Counted from the stretch's first letter, positions 11,092-25,002 are shown. The stretch: 64,000 nt of DNA from Daucus carota subsp. sativus (GCF_001625215.2 NC_030385.2:4333135-4397134), one strand, 5' to 3'. Made by a program: numbers and translations. Notes: generated from the letters alone by a model not told the origin.

Positions 11092-13600
11092 AATAACTTT
11101 TCTTTCATAATTTTTACTTCTTTCTCAAAACTTTAATCACTTAGAGCAAATCCGACATCATATTTTATTATTTTTATTAAGCATCCACTAAGACATTTTT
11201 AGACTTCCTCTTACAAGAGAAACACTTATTTTAAAGTCAATCAAACCGCTCCTTGGGGAAATCAATCAAACGGCTGCTTGGGGAAATCATTCGAGCCTAT
11301 CAAACTTTTTCGGAGTTTAAAATTAAAGTTTGTCCTCTAAGTTCTAACTCCTCCAAACTTTTTAATCAAGTTTGAGCCGGACATTGCAGTGTCAGCTCGG
11401 CTTGGCTGACTGATTACGCCAAATGCATCATAATTTCCATATTCCTGTTAAACGCATTGTCATTTCAATTTTCTTGCCATCTTTTTAATGATTCAACTTT
11501 ATCCCAAAATTTCCATTTGCATCAAAATAAAGTTTTTGTTCAGCAGTTTAACAGCGAATCAAAATAAGAGGGGATCAGACTGACGTGCAAATTTTTGTTC
11601 AGCAGTGAACAGTTAATAACTGAGCCTCTGATTAAATGATATAATCATCATCATTTCCCACCATCAAACTTCTAACCAAAACTATATTAAAACATTATTA
11701 TTAGAAAACGATAATAAAAAAAAAAAAAGTTTGAATAAGAACAAACTATAAAGAAAAAAAAAGAGGGGCAGTATCAGTTCTCCAAGGTGAGTTTAGCATC
11801 ACAGTAAATCAGATGCAAATTACCCATTTGTCAATACATGTGTTCATCATCTACCCAGAAATTCAAATTTTCAATTACAAAATAAAATCAACAAAGCAAA
11901 TTAAAAATTAAAATCAATGTGAGAAAGAAAAAAAGAGATGAAGCGATCAGATCCTGTCGGGATTCATTGTTTCACATCAAAGATTATCAGTGGATTGACA
12001 GACCAATGAATTCTATCGTCATTTCGCGAATATATAAAAGCGTGTTTATAGATAAAATTCAAATATTGATGCTGCAGAGACGAAACAGAAGATGTTGAGA
12101 GAAACACAGAGAAGGCAAGTATTTATATACACTACTCAAACCCTAATCTGATACAGCTAAACCCACGACTTAAAGTGGGCCGGGCCTGAATTTTGTCATT
12201 GCAGTCCAGAACAAGTAGGAGAAGACTTCGAGCCTGTGGTCAAGTGTCAAGGCAGCAAGAGGCAAACTTCGGGTCAATTCGATTATATAATTAAAATTTT
12301 ATATTTGTGTAATAAGTTAACATTTTCAATTTTTTTTAATAAGTTAAGAATTAATTTAAACTACATATAAGTACAAAATGAATTTAAATTAAGAAATTGT
12401 TAGAATGTATTTTCTGAATAACTGATTTTGTTTTTTCAGATTTTTTGATAAAAATAACATTATCATTTAAATGAATATAACAAATCAAATTCTTTTTTTA
12501 TTATCATTATGATCATATTATAAATCATTTATAATATAAAATTATCTAGAAAAATTTAATTTAAACAAATTAAACTGTCACTTGTTAAATTTTAAATAAT
12601 TTATGTAGGCTCTATCCGTGATTATTAAATATAAAAATATATGTAAAAATAGCAGAATTGCTTCGTTTGTAAAGCAACTTGAGAGAGATTAGCACATGTT
12701 CTAGTTACTTGATCAATTTAATTACTAAGAGTTATTAATTATGTCATTATGTTTCGATCCCGTACTTGCTAGTCCCGCTAATAACAAACACCGTGCACTT
12801 GCGGATATTAATTTAAAACGCATACTTATATTATGAGAAAGATGATCAAGTTTTATCACCGTAGAGGTTGGATTAGAATTAGGGTTAGAGATAGACCTAT
12901 AAAGGAACTATGGCTTTTATGGATGTGACGACTTTAAAGCTTAAAGGTTTCCTTCCTTAGTGTTCTCTCTTTTCTTATTATTTCTATTATGTCTTTTTTA
13001 TTGCTTTAGTTGTTTATTTATTAGCGAGCAGTGTATTTTAGGGCTTAAGGAGAAGTCATGTTTGCACTATGATCTTGGCATGATTTCACGGTGATTTGAT
13101 TGATTGGTTAATTCTTATTAATATGTTTTAATATTGATTTGTGTAATCGGCCGATACCATGAATTAAATCTTTGTGAATAGAAGTATGTTGAGAGATATA
13201 CTACTAGAGGCACGTATACAATTAGCAGAATTGAATTTGAGTGTGAGAGCATTATTGAATTTTTGAGAGCGTTAATACTAGAGAGAGGTTAACATTGCTA
13301 TAATTACATGATTAATTGGATTACTAAAAGTGATTATTTGTGTAATCATGTTTTGAGAGTGTTGATGCTTCGGAAATATTAACATACTCTTGTTACTTGA
13401 CCACTTTAATTGTTTTAACTTAGAAGTCAATTATTGTGTAAGCATGATGGACCTGATTGCCCTAGATCTTTTATATATTATTTTAGTGTCTTAATAATTA
13501 GTGTTTGTTTAGTTATATTAGTTAGTTAATTATATCGTCTATAATTGTTTTAATCGGGAAACAATTGTCTGTAACCGAATCAAAATTGATAGTATTTGTC
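11092..13600. other. AT-rich intergenic DNA
   Basis: No supported gene or RNA. The word CCGTGC(A/G)CTTGCGG occurs at about 12789 and 13649, suggesting old related repeat fragments on the approach to the gypsy fossil. Confidence 0.4.
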
Positions 13601-13659
13601 TCCTTGAGGATACGACCTGCATTTGTCAGTCTGCACTACGATAGTTACCGTGCGCTTGC

Positions 13660-14283
13660 GGTTATTTATAAAATAATAAATCAGCGCGGAATTGAGGCCA
13701 ATCCCGACAAGAATAAAGCTATCATTGACATGGAACTACTCAAAACCATAAGGGATGTACAAATATTGACAGGAGGAATTGTAGCATTGGGACGATTCAT
13801 ATCCAAATCTGAAGATAAGTGCTTGCCCTTCTTTAAGGCACTCAAGAAAGTCAAGAACTTCGAGTGGACAGACGAGAGACAAGTGGCTTTTGAGGAGTTA
13901 AAGAAATATATGGCAGAGCCATCTATTCTTTCAAAACCTGTGGATGGTGAAGTATTATGTATATATCCAGCGGTCTCGGATAAAGTACTGAGTGCAATTT
14001 TGGTTCGTGAGGATGAAAAAAAATCCAAAGACCTGTTTATTATGTCACTAAGGTTTTATATGGAGCATAGCTGAACTATTCAGTTCTTGAGAAGTTTGCG
14101 TTGGTCATTATCACAGACTCGAGAAAGTTAAAACCTTACTCTCAGTCCCTTTGTAATATCATGCATAGCTCGAAGGCCAGCGGAAGACTGATCAAAAGGG
14201 TAGTAGAGCTCGGGGAGTTTGATATTCGTTATAAGCCATGGCGATTAAGACTCAGTTTTAGCCGACTTCCTCATAATATTTAA
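13660..14283 (+). mobile_element. Ty3/gypsy retrotransposon fossil, RT end and RNase H fragment
   Basis: The translated fragment contains RGIEANPDKNKAI, GGIVALGRFISKSEDKC, PFFKALKK..FEWTDE and VRED, which follow the end of reverse transcriptase and the start of RNase H in Ty3/gypsy pol. A later piece contains the RNase H end, with ITDSRKL and ELGEFDIRYKP. The copy is broken and fragmentary. No gag, integrase or paired LTRs were identified. It looks old. Confidence 0.85.
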
Positions 14284-14518
14284 ATATTATATATATAATA
14301 TTTATAAAAAATCAAGAAAACAAACAAAATATAAATTTAATTTTAAACTAATAACATTATTTGATATGAAGTTTAGTTCCGCATAATATTTGTTTCTAAG
14401 CTCAACGTGACAAATATAATATATGAACAATAGCATTCACCAATTTTTTTTTCAGAAAAAACAGCCAACAAAATCCCAAATCGAATAATAATTTAATAAA
14501 CCGAGTTTTGCCGTAACT

Positions 14519-14526
14519 GAAAGTTC
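14519..14526 (+). promoter_or_regulatory. possible partial heat-shock element upstream of the DnaJ gene
   Basis: The word GAAAGTTC fits two inverted nGAAn units and lies about 114 bp before the start codon. A functional heat-shock element normally needs three units, so this is weak. The leader that follows is rich in CA and in CAAT repeats. Confidence 0.2.
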
Positions 14527-14639
14527 CCCAGTTGATCTCAGCACATCAACACGTCTTCTGCACTTGGAGAAGACACACACTGTCACACACAATCACACAC
14601 CCACAAAACACACACACAATCAATCAATCAATCAATCAA

Positions 14640-17600
14640 ATGGGTGTGGATTACTACAACATCCTCAAAGTGAATCGCAATGCCACCGTGGATGACCTCA
14701 AGAAAGCTTACCGCCGACTAGCAATGATCTGGCACCCCGACAAGAACCCCACCCATCAGCGCACCGAAGCCGAGGCCAAATTCAAGAACATCTCCGAAGC
14801 TTACGATGTTCTCAGTGACCCCCAGAAGCGTCAGATCTATGATCTTTACGGTGAAGAGGCCTTGAAATCTGGGCAGGTGCCCCCTCCTCCTCCGGCGAGC
14901 AGGGTGGGCCATCCGGGGTCTTATGCGAATAATTACTACCACCAGAAGCACCCCAATCCTTCTTTTAGGTTTAATCCGAGGAATGCGGAAGATATTTATG
15001 CTGAAATGTTTTCTGGGTCGGAGGGTGGGGCTAGTGGGTCTGGTGGGGGGAGGAGTAGAGCGTATAATGATGGGTTTTTCAGGGGTTCGGAGACGGAGTT
15101 TGGGAATTCGAGTGGGGGGTCTGGAGGAGCTCAGAGGAAAGCTGCTGCTGTTGAGAATGTGTTGCCGTGTAGCTTGGAGGATCTTTATAAGGGGGCTAAG
15201 AAGAAGATGAAGATTTCGCGGACTATTGTTGATGCTTCTAGGTATGGTTTCAAGATTTGGGATTTTTATTGTTTGATATGTGGATTTTGTTTCAATTATT
15301 TCTTAGGGTTTTATATCTTGTGCAGTACCGTTCCATTGGAATTAAATGATAAATGTATCTCTGAATTTAGATGTTTGTTGATGTTTGGGATGATGTGTGT
15401 AAATGTATGCGAATTGCCCCAATGCTGGTGTTATCGGTATGCTATTCTGTTATTATGGTTTAGATAGCGTCACCGGGAATCTGAGTTTTTCTCTTATCTT
15501 ATAAGGAGTTTTTGTGTTTTTGTGTTATAATGCTGGTGTTTTTGATATGTGGATTTTGTTTCAATTTACTCTTAGGGTTTTATATCTTTTGCAGTACCGT
15601 TCTATTTGAATTTAAATGATAGATGTATCTCTGAATTTAGATGTTTTTTTGATGTTTGGGATGATGTGTGTCAATGTATGGCAATCACCTCAATGCTGGT
15701 GATATCGGTATGCTATCCTGTTATTATGGTTTAGATAGCGTCACCGGGAATCTGAGTTTTTTTCTTATCTCATAAGGAGTTTTTGTGTTGGTTGATAAGA
15801 GAGGCAACGCGGAGTCGTACACGTGTATGGAAATGCTAATGATATCGGGATGCTATCCTGTCATTAGGGTTTAGATAGCGTCACCTCGAATCTGAGATTT
15901 TATTTCTTATCTCATAAGGAGTTTTTGTGTTGGTTGATAAGAGAGGCAACGCGGAGTTGTACAAGTGTATGGCAATGCTAATGATATCGGGATGCTATCC
16001 CATCATTAGGGTTTAAATAGCGTCACCGCGAATCTGAGATTTTCTTTCTTATCTCATAAGGAGTTTTTGTGTTGGTTGATAAGAGAGGCAACGCAGAGTT
16101 GTACAAGTGTATGGCAATGCTAATCATATCGGGATGCTGTCCCGTCATTAGGGTTTAGATGGCGTCACCGCGAATCTGAGATTTCTTTCTTATCTCATAA
16201 GGAGTTTTTGTGTTGGTTGATAAGAGAGGCAACGCGGAGTTGTACAAGTGTATGGCAATGCTAATCGTATCAGGATGCTATACCGTCATTAGGGTTTAGA
16301 TAGCGTCACCGCGAATCTGAGATTTTCTTTTTTATCTCATAAGGAGTTTTTGGTTGGTTAATAAGAGAGGCAATGCGGAGTTGTTTATAATCTTCTTTGT
16401 TTTTACATACCTCCATATGCCCATCATTAATGACTGTTTTCTTCGCTGCTACGCTTTTGCATGATTCTATTCCATTCAGCTTACATGTGGTTTGAATCCC
16501 ATTTGTTAAAGATCCTTGAAACAAGCTCTGCTGCTTTATAATAACTTAATTTAATGGCTAATATGATGTTCAAGTTTTTTTTGGTAAAGCTCTAATATTC
16601 TAAAAAAGTCCACATACGCCGTATAAATGCCAAAGTTGGCAATTTCTTAGAATATATTTTCACCCTGTAGGCATGCTAGTAAAAGTATTTAATGAAACGT
16701 TGATAAATGAAACAGTATAGCTGTATTAGGTGACTTTCTTATCAGTGAAAAGATGCCGTATTCCAATTGGAACGCTGTTTCTCTAATTTTGTAGTCACCA
16801 TATTCTTCTCGCTCTTTTCTCTTTCATAATGTTGTTTCCCTTGGTAACTAACATTGCCATTTGCTCATGCCCTTATATGGATTTTTGTTTCTTTGGCCCT
16901 GGCTCCTCCAAAATCTCCTTGTCATTTGATTCCGATTGTAACTGTGATTTCAAAGCTTTTTAGAAGACTATAGCTGATTATCTGTGCACCTTATATGCTG
17001 AATATATGCTAAAAAAGTTTCATCAAATGTCATTTTTAAGTTTATTACACATCTTTTATTGATATATTACTCGTCTTTAGTGTATTTCGTGATTTAATTC
17101 AGCAGTGTCTGTGTGCCCCCCACCCCCTCTCCATCGCGCCTCTTTACTAATAAAACATCCTTATGATTACTTTGTTTACTGGAGTATATAGCAGATTTTA
17201 ATATCTGCATCTTAAAGTAAGTGTATGTACTGCAGAGTCCAGTTCCTGCTAGTTGTAAGATTAAAAGTTCCTTCTCTTCATAAGCTGATTATTTACTTAT
17301 ACTAACATAGCTAATGAAGAAGCTTGCCCATTGTTTTTTTAAATGCAGGCTCTTATATGTATATATATAGAATTCCCTGGATTTGTAAAGGTGTACATGC
17401 ATTAAAGTTTTAGGAATGCTAACATTTCTCAAGTGAAGCTCCTAATTTTAAGAGTAAACACCCTTTATAGTGTCTTGCTAATTGTCCAGATGACTTCAGT
17501 TCATCTTATCACCAATAAGAATAGAATATTAGCTACATGTTCATAACTTTTCAAGTTATTGGTTTGTCATTGTTATCTTGGAACAACACATGTTCAGTCC

Positions 17601-19007
17601 AAGGATTCTTTAAGCAGAGCTTTTTGTTGTGATAGTTTGAGTATGCAAATACCTGAACTTAGAAGTTGTACACATATATTGAGGCCTATAATATATAAAT
17701 ATATAATATGATCTTATCATTATCTATGTTTGCAGTATATCAGTATTCATCTTGTGTGCAGTCTTCCAGAAGTTTTTCAATGTGTTTTCTTATAATGTTA
17801 TTTGCAAAGTAGTTTTGTCATGTTTTGACTTTTGACTGCCACCAAGGAGAATTTGGTTTTTCATATATTCCTTTGTAAGTTAAATGACGCTGTTAGCTCA
17901 AACACGGGACATAATTGAAGACTTGATTTTAACTACCTACCTATATAGTTCCTATTAGATTCTTTTCTATAAACTTTATCAACTAGTTCTGGTGTTTTTT
18001 TATAAATTCTCCGCGTCACTGTTTGTCTTGAGAGGGACAGGAGAGAGTTGTGAGGTGCTCAAGCCCATGTGAGATTTTGCGGATCTTCTGTCTTCACAAC
18101 CATAACCTAAGTAATAATTCATCAGCCACAATATAATTCAGTATGTCTGATTGTAGGATAGTACAAAATGCCTTTTATAATCTCAACTCTCAAGTGTCTA
18201 CTTTCTAGGTTACGGGTTGGAACCCATGGAAACAGTTTTTAAAGAAAAAAATAGTGTTCACTTGGTAAGGCTGCACTAGCAAATATCAGAGTCTTGTGCA
18301 ATAGATACGGCTTACGGCTTTAGATGAATCTTCATTTGCTTATAGCAAGTATGGGTGTACTAGAAGACATCTGTAAAAAGAATTGTGAAATTGGGAGCTT
18401 TGTGATAAAGCTCATCTTGCAGAATTTCATGTTATGCTTCGTGTATTGCTTGTGGTAAACAGCAATTGGTTATTTTCTGTTTAGTATATGTATTTTGAAG
18501 CTCTAGGTTTTTGCTGTTACGATCTTGAGCATATTTTAATGGACCATTGTTTTCTTTTGTGGCAGGACTCGTAATGTGGAGGAAATTTTGACCATTGATA
18601 TTAAGCCTGGTTGGAAAAAAGGCACTAAAATTACCTTCCCCGAGAAGGGCAACCAGGAGCTCGGTGTCATAGCAGCTGATCTTATATTTGTGATAGATGA
18701 GAAACCTCATGCAGTCTATACAAGGGATGGCAATGATCTGATTATGAATCAAGAAGTATCATTGGTGGAGTCTCTTACAGGTAAGATTTTCGAGATCACA
18801 ACTCTGGACGGAAGAATTGTTCCCATCGCAGTGACAGAGATCATCAAACCTGGCCATGAGCTTGTTGTCCGTAATGAAGGAATGCCAATCTCCAAAGACC
18901 CAAGAAAGAAGGGAAATCTGAAGATCAAATTTGATGTCAAGTACCCAACAAGGCTCACCGCTGAACAAAAATCTGAATTAAGGAGAGTCTTAGGAGGCAG
19001 TATGTGA
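14640..19007 (+). CDS. class II DnaJ/Hsp40 co-chaperone (DNAJB1/SIS1-like)
   Basis: J-domain proteins stimulate the ATPase of Hsp70 and deliver substrates to it. There are two exons, 14640-15241 and 18566-19007, joined at AG|G in a GT-AG intron (1,044 bp, 347 aa). Residues 1-75 form the J domain with the HPD motif at 32-34. A region rich in Gly, Ser and Pro follows (about 80-175). The two C-terminal peptide-binding domains include [14 protein letters not shown] and [18 protein letters not shown], then VRNEGMPI and [13 protein letters not shown]. There is no CxxCxGxG zinc finger, which makes it class II. No signal peptide or CaaX box is visible, so it is probably cytosolic or nuclear. The frame is open upstream to 14532, but the chosen ATG begins the conserved MGVDYYNIL. 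The family usually has more introns, so the single long intron may reflect fusion or loss. I infer full function. Confidence 0.95.
15270..16390. repeat. two-tier minisatellite in the DnaJ intron
   Basis: Two adjacent copies of about 275-280 bp (starting near 15270 and 15543) share TTTGATATGTGGATTTTG, the GCAGTACCGTTC word and GATGTTTGGGATGATG. Their common 3' half then recurs as a 141-142 bp unit. TTTTTGTGTTGGTTGAT or a close variant starts near 15780, 15922, 16063, 16204 and 16346. The units also contain GATAAGAGAGGCAACGC and GGGTTTAGATAGCGTCACC. Copies become more alike toward the right. The first copy overlaps the exon 1 splice region only by a few dozen bases. Confidence 0.9.
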
Positions 19008-21202
19008 TGCTTGGTTTCTGGTTACAGTTATATCGGACAAAGGGCAAACTACAGCTTAGCACCGATATCAAATTGAAGGTTGATACTTGTCGCTGTATAT
19101 CCACCCTCTCTAGGGCTAAAAAGTAAAGATTCTTTTTTCTTTTTTTTTTTCTTTTCGGAATAGGTGGAAAGTAATATCAGCCTTACATTTTGATATCGAC
19201 ATAGACACACACAAGTACATAAAACTTAAACTTAGTTATAAGAGATGGTTTAAACTTAGTTATAAGAAATGGTCGGGTCACCCATGTCCGTGTATATAAT
19301 GGTTTTGTAAGATCTTTGAATTTGTTGTTGCTGTGTATTAGCTTGGATTTTGTTTTATGACTGACTAAACCTTTTGTTTTAGTTTACAAAGACCACAGGA
19401 TATTGATACATGGTGCAACTTAGTGAAAGCAAATCTTTGCATATAAATTGAAACCTCCCCATCAACGTTAATGAAAGCATCATATACTATAACCCATTAT
19501 TATACAGTAAAGGCAAACATGTTTAGCTCAGTCTTTTTCCCTGTCGTTTGTGGTTGTTTATAGTAATGTATGTGTATAGAATATTAGACTGAGGACCATG
19601 AGAAACAATGGCTGTTCTTAATTATAGTGTCTCTCCTGCTAGTGATATACACTTTTAATAAATGTCCGGAATGGGCAACTTTTTTCATTAGGACCACCAC
19701 TGTTAACTTCTTTTTCATCAGGACTCGTATTCAGGTTTCTAAAAATCTCCCATCTTTTTATATCTTTTTATCGAACTAAATCCTCAATCTTTTCTATTAC
19801 AGTACATAACTTATAATCTTTACCTATAACCAGCTTTTTTTTGCCCGAGCTCCGCGCACAGGCGTCTTGATATTTGTAGTTAGGTTTTTGTGGCGTAATA
19901 AAATAATTTTTGTGATTAAGAATAAAAAATCAAACTATCAAATAATCCCAAATGAAGAATAAAATTAAATAAAATAAAATATCATCCAAAATAAATATAG
20001 TCCGGATGATAACCTCATAGTCTATAAAAAAATTTGAGCATAATCTCAAATACTTGTTCTCATATTACATAGATGTATTAAAACCTTTACCTATAATAAC
20101 TTAGTAAAAGGAATTGCAGAGATCTAAAGTTGATGATGTATCTTTTTTCTTGAAACTTAAAGTTTACTTGTCATCGAGTAAAATCATGATATAAAATTTT
20201 AAGATTATAAAGTTGAAAATATGATTATGAAATAATCTTAGATGGAATGAATTTTAGACTATACTGTATCATGTTTCATTTGGACATAAAATATCAAATC
20301 AAACAATGGGGTCGATCATCGTATGTGCTAAATTTCAACTGATCGCAAAGAAGAATCATGCAGTAGAATCATTACACACGCGCACTCGCACCAAATGTCA
20401 TGTCTTTTGCAGTAAAGTTGCATTGCATCCATGTGTTGGATAATTCGCTTTATGCAAACCAAGATGCTCGTTTAACTTTATTTAAATAAAATATCTGGCA
20501 TTCAGATTTATTTACGTACTCTATTACTAAGCGGGATATACAAGATATATATATTTGGTTTGGCTTGGTTTATAATATACTTAAAATATAAATTTTGAAA
20601 ACCCATATTCATGTATTACACGGATTTAATTTGACGAACAATACAAATATACCAGCGAGTTGTTAGAGCCACTTAGAGAGAAAGACAAACACAACCAGCC
20701 GTATAATTGTTGAGTTGATTGAGATGGGCACAATAATGGAGTGCAAGAGAAGATGAAGAATGAGCAGGACCATGCATGCATGTGAATAATATAAGCTTTT
20801 TACTATTTAAATTTTATCAAAGGTTATTGTCGGTTCTTTTTGTTTCGTTTCCTTTATTAAAACTTAAAGTTGGCTCTCCATCTCATCCGATAGCTAGCCT
20901 TTTATATACAACCCTCCTTACTTTACACTGCATCGTTTTCAAATGAATGTATGAACCCGGCCGTAACTTTCACAAGTCGATTGAGAATCTCTTGAAATTT
21001 CGTTTTTTAATACCTGAAAATCAATATCGAACGATCAGTCAGCCGCAAGGTTTTGGTCCGGGCCCTGTGAATTGTGATTAGAGTTTCTCTCCCCGCCAAA
21101 ACTTATTAGTCCATAGAGTCTGCTTGGCCGTTTTAAGAATTTTTATTTTTAAGTCATAAAGATGTTTATCCGTGAAATAAGTTAGAAGTCGGTTTAAACT
21201 AA
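19008..21202. other. intergenic DNA after the DnaJ gene
   Basis: The first few hundred bases are the probable 3' untranslated region of the DnaJ gene. The rest is AT-rich DNA in which I see no coding exon. No convincing terminator, tRNA or repeat was found. Confidence 0.4.
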
Positions 21203-21449
21203 GTGGGTGTTTGGCTGGCACTTATAAGTCCAGCTTCTGGATTATAAGTTATGAGCACTTATTCGTACCGTTTGTGTAATAAGTGAAGAAGCACTTATAA
21301 AAAGATAGGAATGCTAACTTTTGTTTCAGGGCTTCTACTTATTTCCCAAACACTTTAATCACTTATAAATCTTATCTTGCTTCTAACTTCTACTCCACTT
21401 ATTTATTTTAAGCAATAAGCATTTATTTTAAGCTCACCCAAACGGCCCC
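21203..21449. mobile_element. Tourist-like MITE (PIF/Harbinger), 247 bp
   Basis: Its left end is GTGGGTGTTTGGCTGGC and its right end is CCCAAACGGCCCC, an imperfect inverted repeat. It is flanked by TAA on both sides (21200-21202 and 21450-21452), the 3-bp duplication of PIF/Harbinger elements. The interior has words such as ACTTATAAG and CTTCTACTT that recur in related copies at 21643, 36812 and 56680. It has no coding capacity. Confidence 0.75.
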
Positions 21450-21642
21450 TAAATATAAGTCGGAGCTTAAAGTTAAAAAAATTTTTGGGGTTTGAAATAT
21501 GGATTTAAAATTTTACTTATTATAATTAAATACCTAAATTTAAAATGGTCAAAATCATACTGATTTCAGGTCTCATGAACTACCCGCAAGATATTTCAGC
21601 TAATGCATCACATCATCAAGCTAATGGATACATATGAGATTA

Positions 21643-21866
21643 TGGGGCGGTTTGGCAAATTTAAAAAAAAGTGATTTTTTGTCTAAATTAAAAAAATGGA
21701 TGAGAAGTGAGAAGTAAATAAGTTAAAAAAATGTTTGGAAAAGAGTAAGATAAAAGTTAGCATTCTCAGTTTTTTAAAAATACTTCTACTTATTTGCACA
21801 AATGATTAAAAAAAAAACAGAAGCGAGAAGCAGGAGTTGGTTCTCCAAAACAAACATGCGCTGTAA
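21643..21866. mobile_element. related MITE copy, about 220 bp
   Basis: It opens with GGGGCGGTTTGGCAAATTT, contains GAGAAGTGAGAAGTAAATAAG and GTTAGCATTCTCA, and closes near CCAAAACAAACATGCGC. The family words match the copies at 21203 and 36812. A clear target duplication was not found, so the ends are approximate. Confidence 0.55.
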
Positions 21867-24283
21867 GTACTATATAGGACAGAATAATTAGACGAGTCAC
21901 GCACCACTAACAAAGTAATCATATCTGAAACACTTTTTAACTGGTATACGAAACAAATCAAATATCATATCTGTTTAGTTATGTACAATATAGTTCAGCC
22001 AAGATTAGTTGAAGTCGTGATGTTAACACATACAATGATACAATCCTTGATATTTCCCCGCCATGAGTTCAACGAGTTACTTATTTTAACACTTATATAT
22101 TTTGCATGGTGACACGTTTGAATAAACTGAAGATTTTGTAGTTCTGCAACTTCCTAATAATATGGTTTTCAAATAAAGATGGGCTAAATACGATACATAA
22201 GTGTTGTTTAATTTAGGTTTAATTTTGACTACATAACAAATTTTAAATGAGCTTCATCTTTTTTATAAAAAATGCTAAATACAATACATAAGTGTTGTTT
22301 AGATTAATTTTGACTACATAACAAATTTCAAATGAGCTTCATCTATTTTATAAAAATTGTTGGGTCTCAATTTCTTTTCAAATCTATTTGGCAATATATG
22401 ATGACTGTTCATCAACCACCCAATTAAAATTAGTCATATGTACAAAATTTATGATACCTAACTCGTCTTATTTTATTATACAAAGCCCAACAAAAATTTA
22501 CCTCCATCTTTATTTTTAATACAATATTTGATAATTAATTCTGCAAGTTTGCTTATTCACACGAATGAATGTAGATTTTGTTCCACATATTAATTGTTTA
22601 TAGATCAAATTTTGCATAATAATTAATAATATATTCATTAATTAAAATAATTAATACGGGTAAAGATGAAAATTAAGAATGATAATATTAAAAGTCCTTA
22701 GTAGTATAAGTAATTTTTTAAGCTTATCGGAAAAAAAAGCTTATCGAAAAAAATAAGTTATCAGTGCCTTTAAAAAATGATACTTAACCACTGTACACAT
22801 CATCTATTATACCATTGATACATAATGTCTTACGGTTTCAACAAATTTTACATAATATATTGAGTTTCAATTTGCCGATCATTATAACCAACCCCTTTGG
22901 AAATGCTCTTATGTTTGCTTGCGCTTGTGATACAAAAGAAAGATTATACTTTGGACAATTATCTAGTAAAATTAGAATATATAGAAATTGTCACTATCTA
23001 AATAAAAGGGGCAACAGACTAGAATCCGAATCTCCAGAGGTTGCATTTTTAATTATTACGGGAAATCAAATTATATATGATCTGGGAGACTGGGACTTAC
23101 TAATATAGTAGTAGTAATAGTAAAATTATATAGACAATCCTAACAGGTGGCATCCAAATCTAATGCTTCGAATTAGCCGCATGATCATCTTGGAAGCTGG
23201 AATTAGCTTTTAATAATTGATCCTTACAAGTTACAAGTGGAGCAGGAGTTCAAGTTAAGAAAACAAAATAACAAGTAGTCCAAACTCCAAATATTTTTAA
23301 CTTCTTTTCTGAATTAAAAAACAGAAGGAAAAAACAAACCATTAAGATTAACAGAACACTTGACAGAAAAAACAACTCAGCAAGCGTACGGATGTATTTG
23401 GTTTGATGGAAAGGACAAATAATATGTGAGTTAATTTGCATGTGATTAGAGATCCTAATACGGACATTTGTTGAGGTCTTTATGTGCTGAGGTCTTTATG
23501 TGCAAATACAAAATTTAATCTTATTGTGTGACGGGGACGCAAACACGTAATTTAATATTTTTATAAAATATAAAATATAATTTATTTTTAAAAATTTATT
23601 TTTTGTGACTGAAGATATGTCATATTTTTGTTAAAAAAAATATTCTAAAAATAAGTTATTAAACTGTTATTTTATAAGAGTATTTAAAATAGGTATTGAT
23701 CAGTATTATTGCACCTGGTTAACAGTCATATTATGTTATATTTTAAAATTTAAAATTTATAAATATAATTAGCTAAAAATATTAAGAAAGAAGATATTTC
23801 AAATAACTTGTGCATGGTTTTTTTTGGTCATGCTGCATAGTAATTTTTTTGTATATCAATTTTTGTTAAAACTAATTAACAATGATTCAAAATTTCAAAT
23901 AATCCACCTTTTGCAGTTTATGGGAAAGAAATCAGATGCCCAAATTTCGCCATAAAGAAGTACTTAATGCTTCTTAAATAGACGTTGAGGAGTTTGTATT
24001 CGGTGACTAACGTGGTAACGTGATAAACGAACGTGTTCAACAAATCAGAAAAGACACTCTTTGATAAAGAAATAAATGAGTGGCGTTTTTCTGTATAATA
24101 AGTGTTTACAAACTTAAGAATCTTAATTTTCAAATTTGAAATTAAATTAATTTGAATATACTTATTTCAGAATAATTCTATACTGCCTTTTATTTTGTTT
24201 CAATAGCCCGAAACGTGATTCAATCGGTTTAAGTATATTAATTATTAAAAATAATTAAACCCTCGTCGGGCAAAAGGAACATG
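21867..24283. other. AT-rich intergenic DNA with a local tandem duplication
   Basis: No gene is supported; the open frame at 22815-23108 has no family features. At 22190-22360 a unit of about 90 bp is repeated twice, with ATACATAAGTGTTGTTTA and TGACTACATAACAAATTT in both copies. A 14-bp word, TGAGGTCTTTATGTGC, is duplicated near 23473. Confidence 0.5.
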
Positions 24284-25002
24284 CACTACAAGAAAAGCGG
24301 ACGTTTCCGACCGCCAAATTCGGTCGAAAATGAATGAAATTGGTCGGGTTTTTATATGATATGAATTTTTCACTATCATAAATAGAATATACTCCTTTTA
24401 TCTTCAACTGCACAGTTTTTTTTTCCAATTTAAGGTGAATATAAAATCTAGTTTCATAATTTATTTTTAACTTCTTCTTTTTTGTATTAAGGTTTAAACA
24501 TCGAATTTTTATTTAGAAAAAATTTAAAAATAATTTATGGAGCTATAGTTTAACAGAACGTCAAATGTTATAACAATAAGACTTGGTGAGAGAATATAGC
24601 AATTTAATAATAGCAAAGTCATTTCCGCCTGCTTTTCCGGACCGACGTCGGTCAAAAATGAAAGTTAGGCTCCACCGCATCCCCATTGATCCAATCACAA
24701 GTCGACAACAAGCTAAAAACTGATCAATTATTTTAAAACAGTCGAGACGGTCAGAAATGACCATAGACAGTCAAACATTAGTCGGTCAGATTTAGTAACG
24801 CGACGTCCATGTTAGCTGAATAACGTTGGTGAATGGGACCACACCAACTTATAACCGACCGAACTTTTTTGGTCGGTAACGGCGGTCGTAAATGACCCAC
24901 TTTTTTCCGATCGATCTCGTTTGGTCAGTAAGTCGGTCGGAAATGTCCGACCACTGTGGTCGGTCGGTTTGACGGTCAAAAATGTCTATTTTTTTAGTAG
25001 TG
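24284..25002. mobile_element. non-autonomous CACTA element, 719 bp
   Basis: The element begins CACTACAAGAAAAGCGGAC and ends with TTTTTTTAGTAGTG, the inverted CACTA terminus. An identical ATG trinucleotide flanks it (24281-24283 and 25003-25005), the 3-bp target duplication of CACTA/En-Spm elements. Subterminal regions carry many short GGTCGG and CCGACC words in both orientations, as in the transposase-binding arrays of this superfamily. No transposase frame is present. Perfect ends and target duplication suggest a fairly recent insertion. Confidence 0.9.

Noticed and set aside
14532-14639. Upstream extension of the DnaJ frame from an earlier ATG
   Set aside because: The extension is simple-sequence (Thr, His, Asn, Gln-rich from CA and CAAT repeats) and the J domain normally starts at MG(V)DYY.
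22815-23108. 97-residue open frame
   Set aside because: No recognisable domain, AT-rich codons and no supporting exon structure.
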